The notes: generated by a model from the sequence alone, not told the origin. Numbered from the stretch's first letter, positions 1 to 9,428 are shown. The stretch is 32,769 nucleotides of DNA from Lewinellaceae bacterium (GCA_016719605.1 JADJYW010000021.1:1-32769), one strand, 5' to 3'. Program-made: numbers and translations.

Positions 1-791
1 TGCTGTGGCTCGTAATCGTACCATTTTGGAATTGAAACCGGGCATTGCAGCTTGGGTCAAAGCCGGAAGCCTGCTCGTAATCGTACCATTTTGGAATTGA
101 AACTGGTGGTGAAGAACGCCAACACCGGCGACAAAAGGTCTCGTAATCGTACCATTTTGGGAATTGAAACGCAAACGGAAGCCAGGTGGCGAGCAACCAA
201 GGGCCGCTCGTAATCGTACCATTTTGGAATTGAAACACGCCTAATATGCCGGCAGGTTCCGGCACGCTCGTACGTACCATTTTGAATTGAAACCCAACTC
301 GTGCAATTTACCGGCCGGCGCCTCGTAATCGTACCATTTTGGAATTGAAACTCACAAACGCTCGTCCGGCATCCGATATTGCTCGTAATCGTACCATTTG
401 GAATTGAAACCCTGGGAGGAGTTGTCTATAACATTTCCTCGTAATCGTACCATTTTGGAATTGAAACGGTAAGGTAGTGCGCCGGTGGGTGTTCATGGTA
501 TCGCTCGTAATCGTACCATTTTGGAATTGAAACTCTGCATGGTGCGGTACCCGTAGCCTACCGAGGCTCGTAATCGTACCATTTTGGAATTGAAACACAT
601 GAACGTGAGTTTTGTATGTGCCAAAACCACGCAACTCGTAATCGTACCATTTTGGAATTGAAACATGATCCACGACTGGATTGCTTGCACTACATCTGCT
701 CGTAATCGTACCATTTTGGAATTGAAACCACATAAGCAGCCCCGACGACCTGCTACTTTGGCTCGTAATCGTACCATTTTGGAATTGAAAC
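1..791 (+). CRISPR. CRISPR array, 13 repeats visible, left end outside window
   Basis: Thirteen copies of a 30-base repeat that begins CTCGTAATCGTACC and ends GGAATTGAAAC start at 9, 74, 140, 207, 267, 322, 382, 438, 504, 567, 635, 699 and 762. They enclose 12 spacers of 27-38 bases. Bases 1-8 are the end of another spacer, so the array continues to the left. The ATTGAAAC 3' end is the usual crRNA 5' handle of type I-B and type III systems, which suggests transcription on the + strand with the leader outside the window. Repeat 3 has one extra G, repeat 5 lacks three bases and repeat 7 lacks one T. Spacers 4-7 (27-30 bases) are shorter than the rest. A possible decayed repeat tail, CCATTTTGAAAC, lies at 799-810. 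No cas genes are in the window, so the subtype is not certain. Confidence 0.97.
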
Positions 792-905
792 GTTCCTGCC
801 ATTTTGAAACAAAATCCGACAGTTTTGATAATTGCTGCGAGGTAAATTAACAACAACACTCCCCAGTTTTGGATACATAGAAGTTCGGCACGACCCCGCC
901 CCCAG

Positions 906-950
906 CGTGACATAAATCACGGTGCAGCCAATCCTCCCGGCTGAACTTTG
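906..950 (+). promoter_or_regulatory. Crp/Fnr-type dyad and -7 element of the kelch gene
   Basis: CGTGA-N6-TCACG at 906-921 is a perfect 5-6-5 inverted repeat that fits the Crp/Fnr site pattern. GAACTTTG at 943-950 matches the Bacteroidota -7 consensus TAnnTTTG except for the first base. The dyad centre is 36.5 bases before the final G, almost the same as at the rhodanese (37.5) and TsdA-like (37) promoters. The gene starts at 1000. No clear -33 TTG is seen, as expected of an activator-dependent promoter. Confidence 0.5.
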
Positions 951-999
951 CCGAACCTTTTCACACAGCCGAATTGCCAACGGCATTTTTCCACTAACG

Positions 1000-2613
1000 A
1001 TGAAACCGCACCGCTTTCCCGTCTTTTTCCTGCTGCTCCTTGCACTGGGGCTTTCTGCGCAAACCAGCCCGTTCAATATCCACCTGGAACCGGTCTCGAT
1101 CCCCGGACTGGGTGGCGTGCAGTCCTTCGCATTCGGCCAACATGCGGGCAAATGGCTGATCGTGGGTGGCCGGCTCGACGGGCTGCACCGCCGACAACCG
1201 TTTGCTGCGTTCGACATAGCCGGACACAACAACCAACTGATCGTCATAGACCCGGCCAATCAGCAAAAATGGTCGGCGCCGCTCACCGCCCTGTCCGTAC
1301 CGCTGCAAGAACAGTTGAGCGCCACCAATATGCAGTTCCACCAGGAAGGCAATTTCCTCTACATCGCCGGCGGATACGGGTACAGCAACACCGCCGGCGA
1401 CCACATCACCTACGACAAACTGACAGCCATTGATGTGCCGGCAGTCATCAACGCCATCGTTGCCGGACAGCCTTACGCTACTTTTTTCCGACAAATCACG
1501 GATCCGCAATTTGCCGTGACGGGCGGCCACCTGTCCAAAATTTACGACACCTACTACTTAGTCGGCGGACAACGGTTCATGGGCCGCTACAACCCGATGG
1601 GGCCGACGCACGGCCCCGGTTTTGTCCAGGAATACACCGACCAGATTCGCTCGTTCCTGATTTTTGACAACGGAACCAGTCTCGCTGCGGGGCACTTTCC
1701 GCCGGCTACCGACCCGACCAACCTGCACCGCCGGGACTACAACGTGACCGCCCAGATCATGCCCAACGGACAAGAAGGACTGACGGCTTTTTCCGGCGTT
1801 TTTCAGCCGACGGTGGACCTGCCGTTTCTCAATTGTGTGAATATTGACAGCAGCGGCTACGCTGTGAACAACGACTTTTCGCAGTACTACAACCACTACC
1901 ACTGCGCCGTGCTGCCGCTCTACTCGGCCCAAAACAACGCCATGCACACCGTCTTTTTTGGCGGTATTGCGCAGTTTTACGACAGCCTCGGCACACTCGT
2001 GCAGGACAACAATGTGCCTTTGTAAAACCATCGCCCGCGTCACCCGCACTGCCGACGGCGCTATGTCCGGAGTACAAATTGCCCGTGGAAATGCCCGCGC
2101 TGCTGGGCGCCGGCTCGGAGTTTGTTCCGCTGGAAGACGTTCCGGTGTACGCCAACGGGGTCGTCAAACTGGACGACCTCACTGCCGATTCGATGCTCGT
2201 TGGGTACATCTACGGCGGCATTGCCAGTACCGCCCCGAATATCTTCTGGATCAATACAGGCGTGGAAAGCAGTACAAACAGCACGATATTCAAGGTTTTC
2301 GTGATAAAAAACACCCCCAGCGCGGTACACCAACTGAACCCGAGCAGCACCGGAACCTTGCGTATGCGGGTATTCCCAAACCCGAACAACGGGGTATTTG
2401 GCCTTCAGTTCAACCTCGAAAAGTGGGTACGGTCCGCCTTACAATCGCGGACACCAGCGGCAAAATCATAGATCGGAGTTGCTGCAAGGTCTGTTCCCCG
2501 GCGAAAACATCGTTACGCGCCGGCTACAAAACGTAGCAGCCGGAAAGACATACCTCGTTACCCTGGAAACCGAATCGGAACAGGCGACGATCAAGACGAT
2601 CATTCAGGAATAA
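1000..2613 (+). CDS. Secreted kelch-like protein with T9SS sorting domain
   Basis: The protein starts MKPHRFPVFFLLLLALGLSA, a clear signal peptide, so the start at 1000 is preferred to an upstream in-frame codon at 922. The body has kelch-like blades (for example GKWLIVGGRLDG, GNFLYIAGGYGYS and YYLVGGQRFMG) that would form a beta-propeller. The C-terminus, from about 2365, has the type A sorting pattern RVFPNPNNGVFGL, then a GKII segment, and ends in ATIKTIIQE, so export by T9SS and attachment to or release from the cell surface is expected. The reading frame changes near 2022, 2065, 2425 and 2490. Similarity continues across each break, so they are probably sequencing indels. Corrected length is about 537 residues. 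The ligand or substrate is unknown. A Crp/Fnr-type promoter lies upstream, and the gene ends before a hairpin at 2620. Confidence 0.8.
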
Positions 2614-2619
2614 AAGTCC

Positions 2620-2642
2620 ACTGTGACTACAGTCACGGTTTT
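2620..2642 (+). terminator. Hairpin after kelch gene, overlapping a Crp/Fnr-type dyad
   Basis: An inverted repeat (GTGACT at 2623-2628 and AGTCAC at 2631-2636, extended by three weaker pairs) is followed by TTTT, seven bases after the stop at 2613. It could act as a weak terminator, but the loop is very tight. The same bases form TGTGA-N6-TCACG at 2622-2637, so a regulator site for the downstream rhodanese promoter is the better reading. Confidence 0.35.
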
Positions 2643-2667
2643 ACCCTTTCGGGCGCCTGTACCTTTG
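2622..2667 (+). promoter_or_regulatory. Crp/Fnr-type dyad and -7 element of the first rhodanese gene
   Basis: TGTGA-N6-TCACG (2622-2637) is one base from the classical Crp consensus. The -7 element TACCTTTG at 2660-2667 is a perfect TAnnTTTG. The dyad centre is 37.5 bases before its last G, which puts it near -42 relative to the expected transcript start, the class II activator position. The coding region starts at 2735, leaving a leader of about 60 bases. Confidence 0.6.
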
Positions 2668-2734
2668 CATCATCATTGATTCGGGGTGCGTGACAGGCGC
2701 CCGATTTTTTAACAAAAACAACTTGTATTTACGA

Positions 2735-3039
2735 ATGGCATCCTTATCAGAAATTGTGCGCACACCCGGCGCTTCCATGATTGACGTACGCACACCCTTT
2801 GAATTCCAAATGGGCCACGTTCCGGGCGCTGTGAATATCCCGCTCGACGAAGTACCGTACCGGGTAAATGAAATTGCAGCGCTTCCTGCTCCCGCGTGTT
2901 GTACTGCCGCAGCGGCAATCGCAGCGGAATTGCCGTGCAAATGCTTCGGCAGGCCGGTCTCGGTGATTTGTACAACGGCGGCGGACTGTACGACATGGAA
3001 ATCATGCTCGCCGGCCGGCTGGCGCCTGCTCCGTACTAA
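2735..3039 (+). CDS. Rhodanese-like sulfurtransferase (first of two)
   Basis: This is a single-domain rhodanese of about 101 residues. It starts MASLSEIVRTPGASMIDVRT and carries the family landmarks DVRTPFEFQMGHVPGAVNIP and, after one frameshift near 2890, the active-site loop CRSGNRSG with the catalytic Cys codon at 2905-2907. It ends NGGGLYDMEIMLAGRLAPAPY. Such proteins carry a persulfide on the Cys and move sulfane sulfur between donors and acceptors. No signal peptide is visible, so a cytoplasmic place is likely. It is followed 32 bases later by a second rhodanese, probably in the same transcript. The frameshift lies between two well-conserved blocks and is most likely a sequencing error. 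The family is secure; the specific sulfur donor is not known. Confidence 0.85.
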
Positions 3040-3071
3040 CTTCAAAACCACTTCTTCAACCCGTTTTTCTT

Positions 3072-3388
3072 ATGCTCAATTTTCTCAAGTCGCTTTTCGG
3101 CGGCACGCCTGCCGTTGATTTTAAAGTATGGTTGCCGCCGGCGCCTTCATCGTGGATGTTCGTACCGCCGAGGAGTTCCGTGCGGGGCACGTCCAGGGTT
3201 CAGTGAATATCCCGCTGGATCAGATAGCCTCAAAAATTTCCATGTTAAAGAATAAAAAGGTGCCGATCATTGCGGTGTGCCGCAGCGGTGCGCGTAGTGG
3301 TGTGGCAACCAATATGCTGAAAAACAACGGCATTGAGGCCTACAACGGCGGCTCGTGGAACGGGTTTGAGCGGAAAATCGCCGCTTGA
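3072..3388 (+). CDS. Rhodanese-like sulfurtransferase (second of two)
   Basis: This is a small rhodanese of about 105 residues. The likely start at 3072 gives MLNFLKSLFGGTPAVDFK, a typical N-terminus of this group. A frameshift near 3122 then leads into MVAAGAFIVDVRTAEEFRAG and GSVNIPLDQI, and the active-site loop is CRSGARSG with the sulfur-carrying Cys. The C-terminus NGGSWNGFERKI is intact. It is only about 40% like its neighbour by eye, so the pair is not a recent duplication. Position after the first rhodanese and under the same promoter suggests joint work in sulfane-sulfur transfer. If the frameshift were real, the domain could still be made from 3128, lacking the first 17 residues. 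Confidence 0.85.
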
Positions 3389-3521
3389 AAACGGCAGAGC
3401 ACCACGGCATATCCCGGAACAGATCGGCGACTTGCACTACCTTCGCGACGCAGGACGCTCGAGGTTTACCAGTGGTTTTGAATGCGCGGTAAGTCCTGAA
3501 ATCCAGCCATATACCCGCCTT

Positions 3522-5571
3522 ATGTTTAAAACGTTACCACTTTTGCTGCTGCTCGCAGCCTTTTCCCACGAAACCGGCGCCCAACACCTCTTCGGCCAAC
3601 TGACCGACTCCAAGGGCGCCGCACTGCCCGGCGCCGTGGTGGCCTGGCCGGGCACCACCATCGGCGCCCGCACCGACGACAACGGCGAGTTCGCCATTCC
3701 GCTGCCGCCCGATACAACCGTTCGCCCCATGCGCCTGGCTGCAATTTTCAGTTCCGTACGCGACACCTTTTCCCTCGACGACCTGACGAGCTACTGGACC
3801 CTGCAAATGTCCGTGGCCGTGGAACTTCAGGAAGTCACCGTGCGCGACGCGACCACCGGAGCGTTTGTCTCCGTGTTGCAACCGGTGAAAACCGAAGTCA
3901 TCAACCGCGCCGAACTGCGCAAGGCGGCTTGCTGCGACCTCGCCGGCTGTTTCGAAACCCAAAGCACCGTGCAACCCACCACGACCAACATCCTTACCAA
4001 CGCCAAAGAACTGCGCATCCTCGGCCTCAGCGGCGTGTACAACCAGGTGCTGGTGGATGGCCTGCCCACTATCCAGGGCCTGACCTACACCTACGGCACC
4101 GGCACCATCCCCGGCAGCATGCTCGAAAATATCTGGGTGACCAAAGGCGCCAACAGCGTGCTCCAGGGCTACGAAAGCATGGTGGGCCAAATCACCGTTT
4201 TCCCCCGCGAGGGCGGTATCGCCGAGCCGTTCACTGCCGATGTACTGGTCAATAGTTTTGGCGAAAAACATATCAACGCGGCCGTGTCCACCAAAAAAAC
4301 GCGCTGGAGATACCGACGCGGGCACGACCACGGCCTACGGCCAAACAGTGCGTTTCCGGCAGCCCGAACTGATGACCAAAACGGGCTACCGCTTCGACGC
4401 CAACCAAAAAATATCCTGCTCGCCTCGTTCGTGGCGCAGGATCAGGCGTCGCAGTTTGGCCTACCAGCTACACCGCCGATCAGCGCCACGCCTACGCCAA
4501 CTTCCAGTACGAACTGTTTTGGGGCAAAAACAAAGCCCACGACCTGAAAACCGGCCTCAGCTTCCGCCACTTCCGCCTGAACGAAAACATCGCGTTTTCG
4601 GCAGCCGATACGCTCGAGCGCACCTTGCCGGCAATTACCTGCGCGAGGAGAACATCGCCGGCTTGTTTGCCGAAAATACATTTCATTTTCAGGACGACCG
4701 CTGGGTGTGGATCACCGGCTTGCGCGCCGACAAACACAATACCTTCGGCTGGCGCGCAACCCCACGCACGATGTTGCGTTTCAACCCTACGCCCGACTTC
4801 GATCTGCGGGCAAGTATCGGCACGGGCTGGCGTACGGTCAATTTGTTTTCGGAAAACATTGCCCTGCTCGTGGGCAGCCGCGACATCGTGTTTGCCGAAA
4901 CCCTGCGCCCCGAGCGTGCCTGGAATGCGGGCATCAACGCCACCCGCCGTTTTTCCATCGGGCAAATGCGCCTCACCGCCACCGCCGACCTGTACCACAC
5001 GCGTTTTCAGAATCAGTTTTTCCCCGACTACGATACCGATCCAAACCAGGCGATTATCGCCAATTTTACAGGAAAATCAATCAGCAACGGCGTACAACTG
5101 GAACTCAGCGCCGCCTGGAACCGCCGCCTGGAACTGCGCGCGGCCTACAATTTCCTCGATGTGTACCGCCGCCCGGGGGCAGAAAAAGTCTTGCTGCCGT
5201 GCAACCCGCGGCATCGGGTACTCGGTGTGGCCACCTTCCGCACGCCCGGCGAGCGCTGGCAGTTCGACACCAACGTGCACTGGTACGGCAAGCAGCGCCT
5301 GCCCAACACCCGCAGTAACCCCGAGAACCTGCGCCGTCCCGACGAGTCGGACCCGTACACCGTGTTGGGTTTGCAGGTGCGTCGGGCGTTCCGCCGATTC
5401 GATGTGTTTGCGGGTTGCGAAAACGCGCTGGATTTCCGGCAGTTGCGGCCTATTCTTGGTTGGGAACAACCCTTTGCGCGAGGTTTTGATCCGTCGTTTG
5501 CCTGGGGCCCTACACGGGGGCGGGAGTTTTACGCCGGGGTGAATTTCAAGTTGGAGCGGAAGGAAAAGTGA
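3522..5571 (+). CDS. TonB-dependent receptor, metal-type
   Basis: This outer-membrane receptor has about 683 residues after frame correction. It has a signal peptide (MFKTLPLLLLLAAFSHETGA), then a carboxypeptidase-regulatory-like domain (LFGQLTDSKGAALPGAVVAW), then the plug domain with the stretch AACCDLAGCFETQSTV and VLVDGLPTIQGL, then the beta-barrel, which ends in GREFYAGVNFKLERKEK. The double-Cys CC plug stretch with a following FET is, from memory, typical of a Bacteroidota receptor group found with copper or heavy-metal handling genes; that is family knowledge, not shown here. Frame changes occur near 4300 and again in 4390-4620, where the barrel similarity is hard to follow. It starts 133 bases after the rhodanese pair, with a weak -7-like TACCTTCG at 3438-3445. 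Substrate is inferred only. Confidence 0.8.
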
Positions 5572-5932
5572 GGCGGGAGTGTGCGCCTGATGCCACACTT
5601 CCTGACGTTTGCTCGAAAAAAACCCGGAGGCTGTCTCAAAAGCATGGCTTTGACGGGAATTGATTTTTTTCAGCCAGGATTTACAAGATTTACAGGATAA
5701 ATGAGGCGACTCCGTCGCCGAAAATCCTGTAAATCCTTTTTATCCTGTCAAAAAATGAATTCGCCTGTCAACGGCGCAATGCGGTGCGGACTTATGAGAC
5801 AGCCTCTAAGCGAACGATTGCACAAAAGCGCCAGTATTGGCAAAGTTTGGTGATTAAGATTGGCAGCCGAATATTGCGGCATTTCGTTGTCAAACAACGA
5901 ATGCATTATTTTTCACCTAAACCAGTCAAACG
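5572..5932. other. Intergenic stretch with MITE-like element
   Basis: No gene is seen. Most of it is the palindromic element at 5627-5806. The rest includes a small hairpin (TTCGTTG, five-base loop, CAACGAA) at 5883-5901, about 30 bases before the next start. Confidence 0.6.
5627..5806. mobile_element. MITE-like long imperfect palindrome, 180 bp
   Basis: The ends are perfect 12-base inverted repeats, GAGGCTGTCTCA at 5627-5638 and TGAGACAGCCTC at 5795-5806. Inside, a second pair of long arms is mutually inverted: AGGATTTACAAGATTTACAG from 5676, and AATCCTGTAAATCC at 5723-5736 on the other side. A central stem GGCGAC/GTCGCC lies at 5705-5719. Nearly the whole element can fold as one hairpin. 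There is no coding capacity, so it would need a transposase supplied elsewhere. No target-site duplication is obvious. Confidence 0.65.
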
Positions 5933-8053
5933 ATGAAACACCTGTTACTTGCACTGCTGTTCGCGGCCCTTTCCACGCCTGCCTGGGGCACATTCAGTTT
6001 ACGCGTCGGTGATCCTCGCTTAGGGGCTTTACCCAACAAGGCACTATCGAAGAAGCCGTTTTGTCCATCAAACCCAAGGGACTTTACCTGGAATACGGGC
6101 TGTACCTGACGTTTTCGGCCCGAGGGACTCCATACCAGGCAAGCGATTCACTGGAAGTGACCCTGAAATTTGATCTGCCGGCCGGCGCATATATCCACGA
6201 TTCCTGGTTGTGGATTTACGACGATATTGTCCGGGCGGCTATCATGGATCGCTGGACGGCCTCCTCCATTTACGAAGGGATAGTCAACCGCCGTCAGACC
6301 CATCGATACTTTTTAAAACCAGCGACACACAACACGAACTGCGGGTGTTCCTTATGCGGGGCGACGAGCGGAGAAAGGTTAAAATCACCTACCCTATACC
6401 GGCGGACTGGAGTGCCGAAACCGTTTCTGCTGAACTGCCGATTTCCATTCTGAAAACTTCAAAAACCAGTTGGCGCATTTTTTATTTGCTCACCTGGCCC
6501 GAAGCCGACTGGCAAAATCCGCCATTTTGGATCGCCTGACTTGTCGTTTACAGCGGAGACAGACAGTCTATTTGGGCCATACAACGCCATTAAACTTGCT
6601 GCCGGCGATCAGGTGAACGGCCTTCGTTTTGCGTTCGATTCGCCACTGACAAACGGCGATTACCTGCGGCTGTACGGAAGTGGCCAGTCGGGCATTTACC
6701 AGTTGGCCATGCTGCCGGCCCGCAACCAATGATGACATCAAACGAAAACCTTTGCTGGTAGACCACGATGCGTCTGGACTCAATTCCATCTCTACCGCAG
6801 CAATTATGCAGGCGCCCGCACCAATTTCAGGCGCGAACTGACTTCGGTGGATTCGTTCAATATTTTCGTGTCCGGGTTAAGTCCGCAAATGGTGAGCACG
6901 ACCTGGCTGCCTGCCGACCCCATATCTCTCGAACAAGCTTTCCATGCAGCGGAATCTATGCTGGCCAATTACAGCAATTTGCTCCCCTTGCTGGCAACCG
7001 GGATTGACTGATGAAAACAAATGGCAGCGATGGTACCATTTTACTGGCAACCAATTCGACCCAAAATGGTAGCACGGATGCAGCCAACCCCTTGCTTGAC
7101 AGTATGATGGCCATACAAAGCAACCCACCCATACCGATACATGCTTTTGCACTACCTCAACGCATCCATGCTGGTTTATTTAATCAACGGCTCCCCTGTA
7201 CTACGGAGTGAGTATTTTCTGCTGAATCTCGCCAAAACTCACCGGAGGCGATTTCAGTAAAGTGCTTGGATATAATTACAATCTGGCCGCAGCAACTACC
7301 GCTGCGGGTGACGGGCTTAGTCCGGCGCTCCGCTCGTACGATTTCCATACCACACTCGCCAATGGCTACTGCTACGGCAGGTTTGATCTGGGCGCGGTGC
7401 ACCCGGACAAACCGTATCTGAATCGTCCAATCCTGCAAATCGGCAAGTATCAGGGCGATATGCCGTTCGGAAATACAACCGGCAGGTGAATTGAACGGCC
7501 AGTCTATCTCGGAAGCGGTCGCGCTGGATGGCGGAGAAATCGGCGTGGCGGACTCCTTTACTCGCGAAATGTGGTACGGAAATTACATCCGCCTGCTCGA
7601 AAGTGGTGTGCAGAGCAACAGCACCATCGGCGAAGTTGTGGAAAACAGCATCGTCGAGCGGGTGCTCGCGCTACACGGCATTCCTCTGCCTCGAGGATGC
7701 AAGCCAACCTGCCTGACTTGCCAGGACGAATCGCAACTCGTGGGAACTACCGATATCTTGCCTGCCGATTCTGTCCTGCGTGCCTGGCCCAACCCCTTTA
7801 CCGATCAGGTAACCATCGAAGTTCGGACAATGCCACAGGCGGCTTTGCTGCTTCGTCGGCAGTGGAAATTTATATCGCTGATGGCCGGCTCGTGCGACTT
7901 ATCCGTTTGGCCGAAAACCGAATAACGTGGCCATATTCGTTTGGGACGGCCGGGATAGTTCGGGCATTTCCGCACCCATTGGAACCTACATCGCGGTGGC
8001 GCGTATTGGCAGCGAACGAACAGCCGTCGAAACTCGTGAAGAAAGGGGCGTAA
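5933..8053 (+). CDS. Secreted VIT-domain protein with T9SS sorting domain
   Basis: A signal peptide (MKHLLLALLFAALSTPAWG) is followed by a VIT-like domain with the hallmark RWTASSIYEGIVNRRQ and then, in another frame, DPSILFKTSDTQHELRVFLM and RRKVKITYPIP. VIT domains usually sit before a von Willebrand A domain. Here a VWA-like segment, LLVDHDASGLNSIST, follows at about 6750 and continues through WLPADPISLEQAFHAAESML. The C-terminus from about 7760 is a T9SS sorting domain (RAWPNPFTDQVTIEV, then EIYIADGRLVR, ending KLVKKGA). There are at least eight frame changes, the densest in the window, so a true pseudogene cannot be excluded, although both ends are well preserved. Corrected length is about 706 residues. 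Surface adhesion is a guess. Confidence 0.7.
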
Positions 8054-8080
8054 GCCACGTTACTTGACAGGCTAGTCATG

Positions 8081-8123
8081 CCGCAGAGACGGGAGGCTTT
8101 CTAAAACCCCGGCGTCTCTGCGG
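8081..8123. terminator. 11-bp inverted repeat after the VIT gene
   Basis: CCGCAGAGACG (8081-8091) and CGTCTCTGCGG (8113-8123) are perfect inverted copies with a 21-base loop, 28 bases after the preceding stop. There is no clear T run. It may be a terminator or a dispersed palindromic repeat. Confidence 0.4.
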
Positions 8124-8145
8124 TGCATTCTAAAATTATCGGTCG

Positions 8146-8190
8146 TGTGACAAAGTCACAAACCATCTCTTGGTATTTGCCGGTACTTTG
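8146..8190 (+). promoter_or_regulatory. Crp/Fnr-type dyad and -7 element of the TsdA-like gene
   Basis: TGTGACAAAGTCACA (8146-8160) is a perfect dyad. Its inner spacing is five rather than six bases, which one missing base would explain. TACTTTG at 8184-8190 is the -7 element, also one T short of TAnnTTTG. The dyad centre is 37 bases before the final G, equal to the spacing at 2622-2667 and 906-950. Confidence 0.55.
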
Positions 8191-8218
8191 CAGTCAAAAT
8201 TCTGCTCGACTGTACATT

Positions 8219-9324
8219 ATGGCATACATCTTCCTATTGCACTTTTGTCGCTTGCTGTTCTGCTGTGGCAATCCAGTTTTCCATTGGACAGGCGCAGCGC
8301 TGGTTTTCGGCCATCGGATTGAAGGAGGCTGGCTGGCCCGCGTCAGCACCCCGGGCGTCTTTTCCGGCATTTTCCGGATAGCCGCCCTGCTGCTCGTGAT
8401 GGCCTCGGCATATTTGTTTTTACAGGAAAACACACACAAGCGGAGGGGCTGCAAATGCAGGCCCTGTTCAAACCAGAGTACGACCCGAACGCCTCCGGCA
8501 AGCCCCGATCTGGAGGGTATGGAATGGGCTGAAAACGCGGAATTGATCCGCTACGGCCGCGACCTCGTGGTACACACACAGGACTATTTTCGGCGAAGCC
8601 GGCCTGGTGCGCCCCGCCAGCATCAATGGGCTGAACTGCCAAAACTGCCACCTCGATGCCGGCGCCAAACCCTGGGGCAACAACTACGCCGCCGTGCAAA
8701 GCATGTACCCCCAGTTCCGGGAACGCAGCGGCTCGGAGGAAACTATTGCCAAACGCATCAACGACTGTTTCGAGCGCAGCCTCAACGGGCAGCCACTGGA
8801 CACGACCAGCCGCGAAATGCTGGCCATAAAAACCTACATCGCGTGGTTGGGCCAGAGTATACCGACAAAGGTCAAACCCAAGGGTTCCGGCCTTTGGGCG
8901 CCCGAAATGCTCAACCGGCCGGCCGACCCCGTGCGCGGCGAAGCGGTGTATGTGGCCAAATGCCAGATTCGCCACGGCCTGACGGCCAGGGCTTGCCCAT
9001 GCCCGAAAGCGCCCGCGACTATCCGCCGCTGTGGGGGCCGCACAGCTACGCCGAGTCGGCGGGGCTGTTTCGTCTGTCGCGGTTTGCGGGTTATGTGAAA
9101 GCCAATATGCCGCTCGGTGCAACGTGGGACAACCCGCAACTGACCGACGAAGAGGCCTGGGATGTGGCGGCTTTTGTCAATGCGCAGCCGCGCCCGAAGC
9201 ACCGTTTTCTGAATACCGATTTTCCCGATCCGGCAGGCAAACCGTTCGATCATCCGTTCGGGCCTACGCCGATACCTTTCCCGAAACCCAGCACAAAACT
9301 AATGATCATTTCAGCCGATCATAG
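8219..9324 (+). CDS. TsdA-like dihaem cytochrome c (thiosulfate dehydrogenase family)
   Basis: The protein has an N-terminal membrane or signal segment (IFRIAALLLVMASAYLFLQ), then ELIRYGRDLVVHT and the first haem site CQNCH (8637-8651), followed by LDAGAKPWGNNYAAV and RINDCFERSLNGQPL, all typical of TsdA. The second haem site at 8961-8975 reads CQIRH, with Arg in place of the second Cys (CGC for TGC). Then DGQGLPMPESARDYPPLWGP and EEAWDVAAFVNAQPRP match the second domain. TsdA oxidises thiosulfate to tetrathionate, or the reverse, in the periplasm. The frame changes about five times (near 8430, 8500, 8590, 8985 and 9260). Length is about 368 residues. The exact start is uncertain because the first 45 residues look unlike a clean signal. 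It is 105 bases upstream of the SoxB-like gene, on the same strand. Confidence 0.72.
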
Positions 9325-9387
9325 CGGCGGGAGGGCAGACAAGCTTTGGAAACCAGCCGCGCCCCCGGGGGGAACCCCGTGCCCCCC

Positions 9388-9411
9388 GGCCCGCCGGTTT
9401 TCGGCGGGGCC
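9388..9411. terminator. GC-rich hairpin between TsdA-like and SoxB-like genes
   Basis: CCCGCCG and CGGCGGG flank a five-base loop GTTTT, with outer GG/CC pairs. The arms lie between the stop at 9324 and the start at 9429. There is no T run afterwards. It could reduce read-through or stabilise the upstream message, so the two genes may still be co-transcribed. Confidence 0.4.
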
Positions 9412-9428
9412 GGTGCGTAAAAAGCAAA

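Noticed and set aside
308..913. 201-residue minus-strand frame with repeated FQFQNGTITS peptide, and related frames at 493-777 and 665-850
   Set aside because: The periodic peptide is the translation of CRISPR repeats; no real protein.
3534..4331. 265-residue minus-strand frame across the TonB receptor
   Set aside because: It is antisense to a well-supported signal peptide and plug domain, and such frames are common in GC-rich DNA.
8343..9122. 259-residue minus-strand frame across the cytochrome gene
   Set aside because: The plus strand carries haem motifs and TsdA similarity; the minus frame has none.
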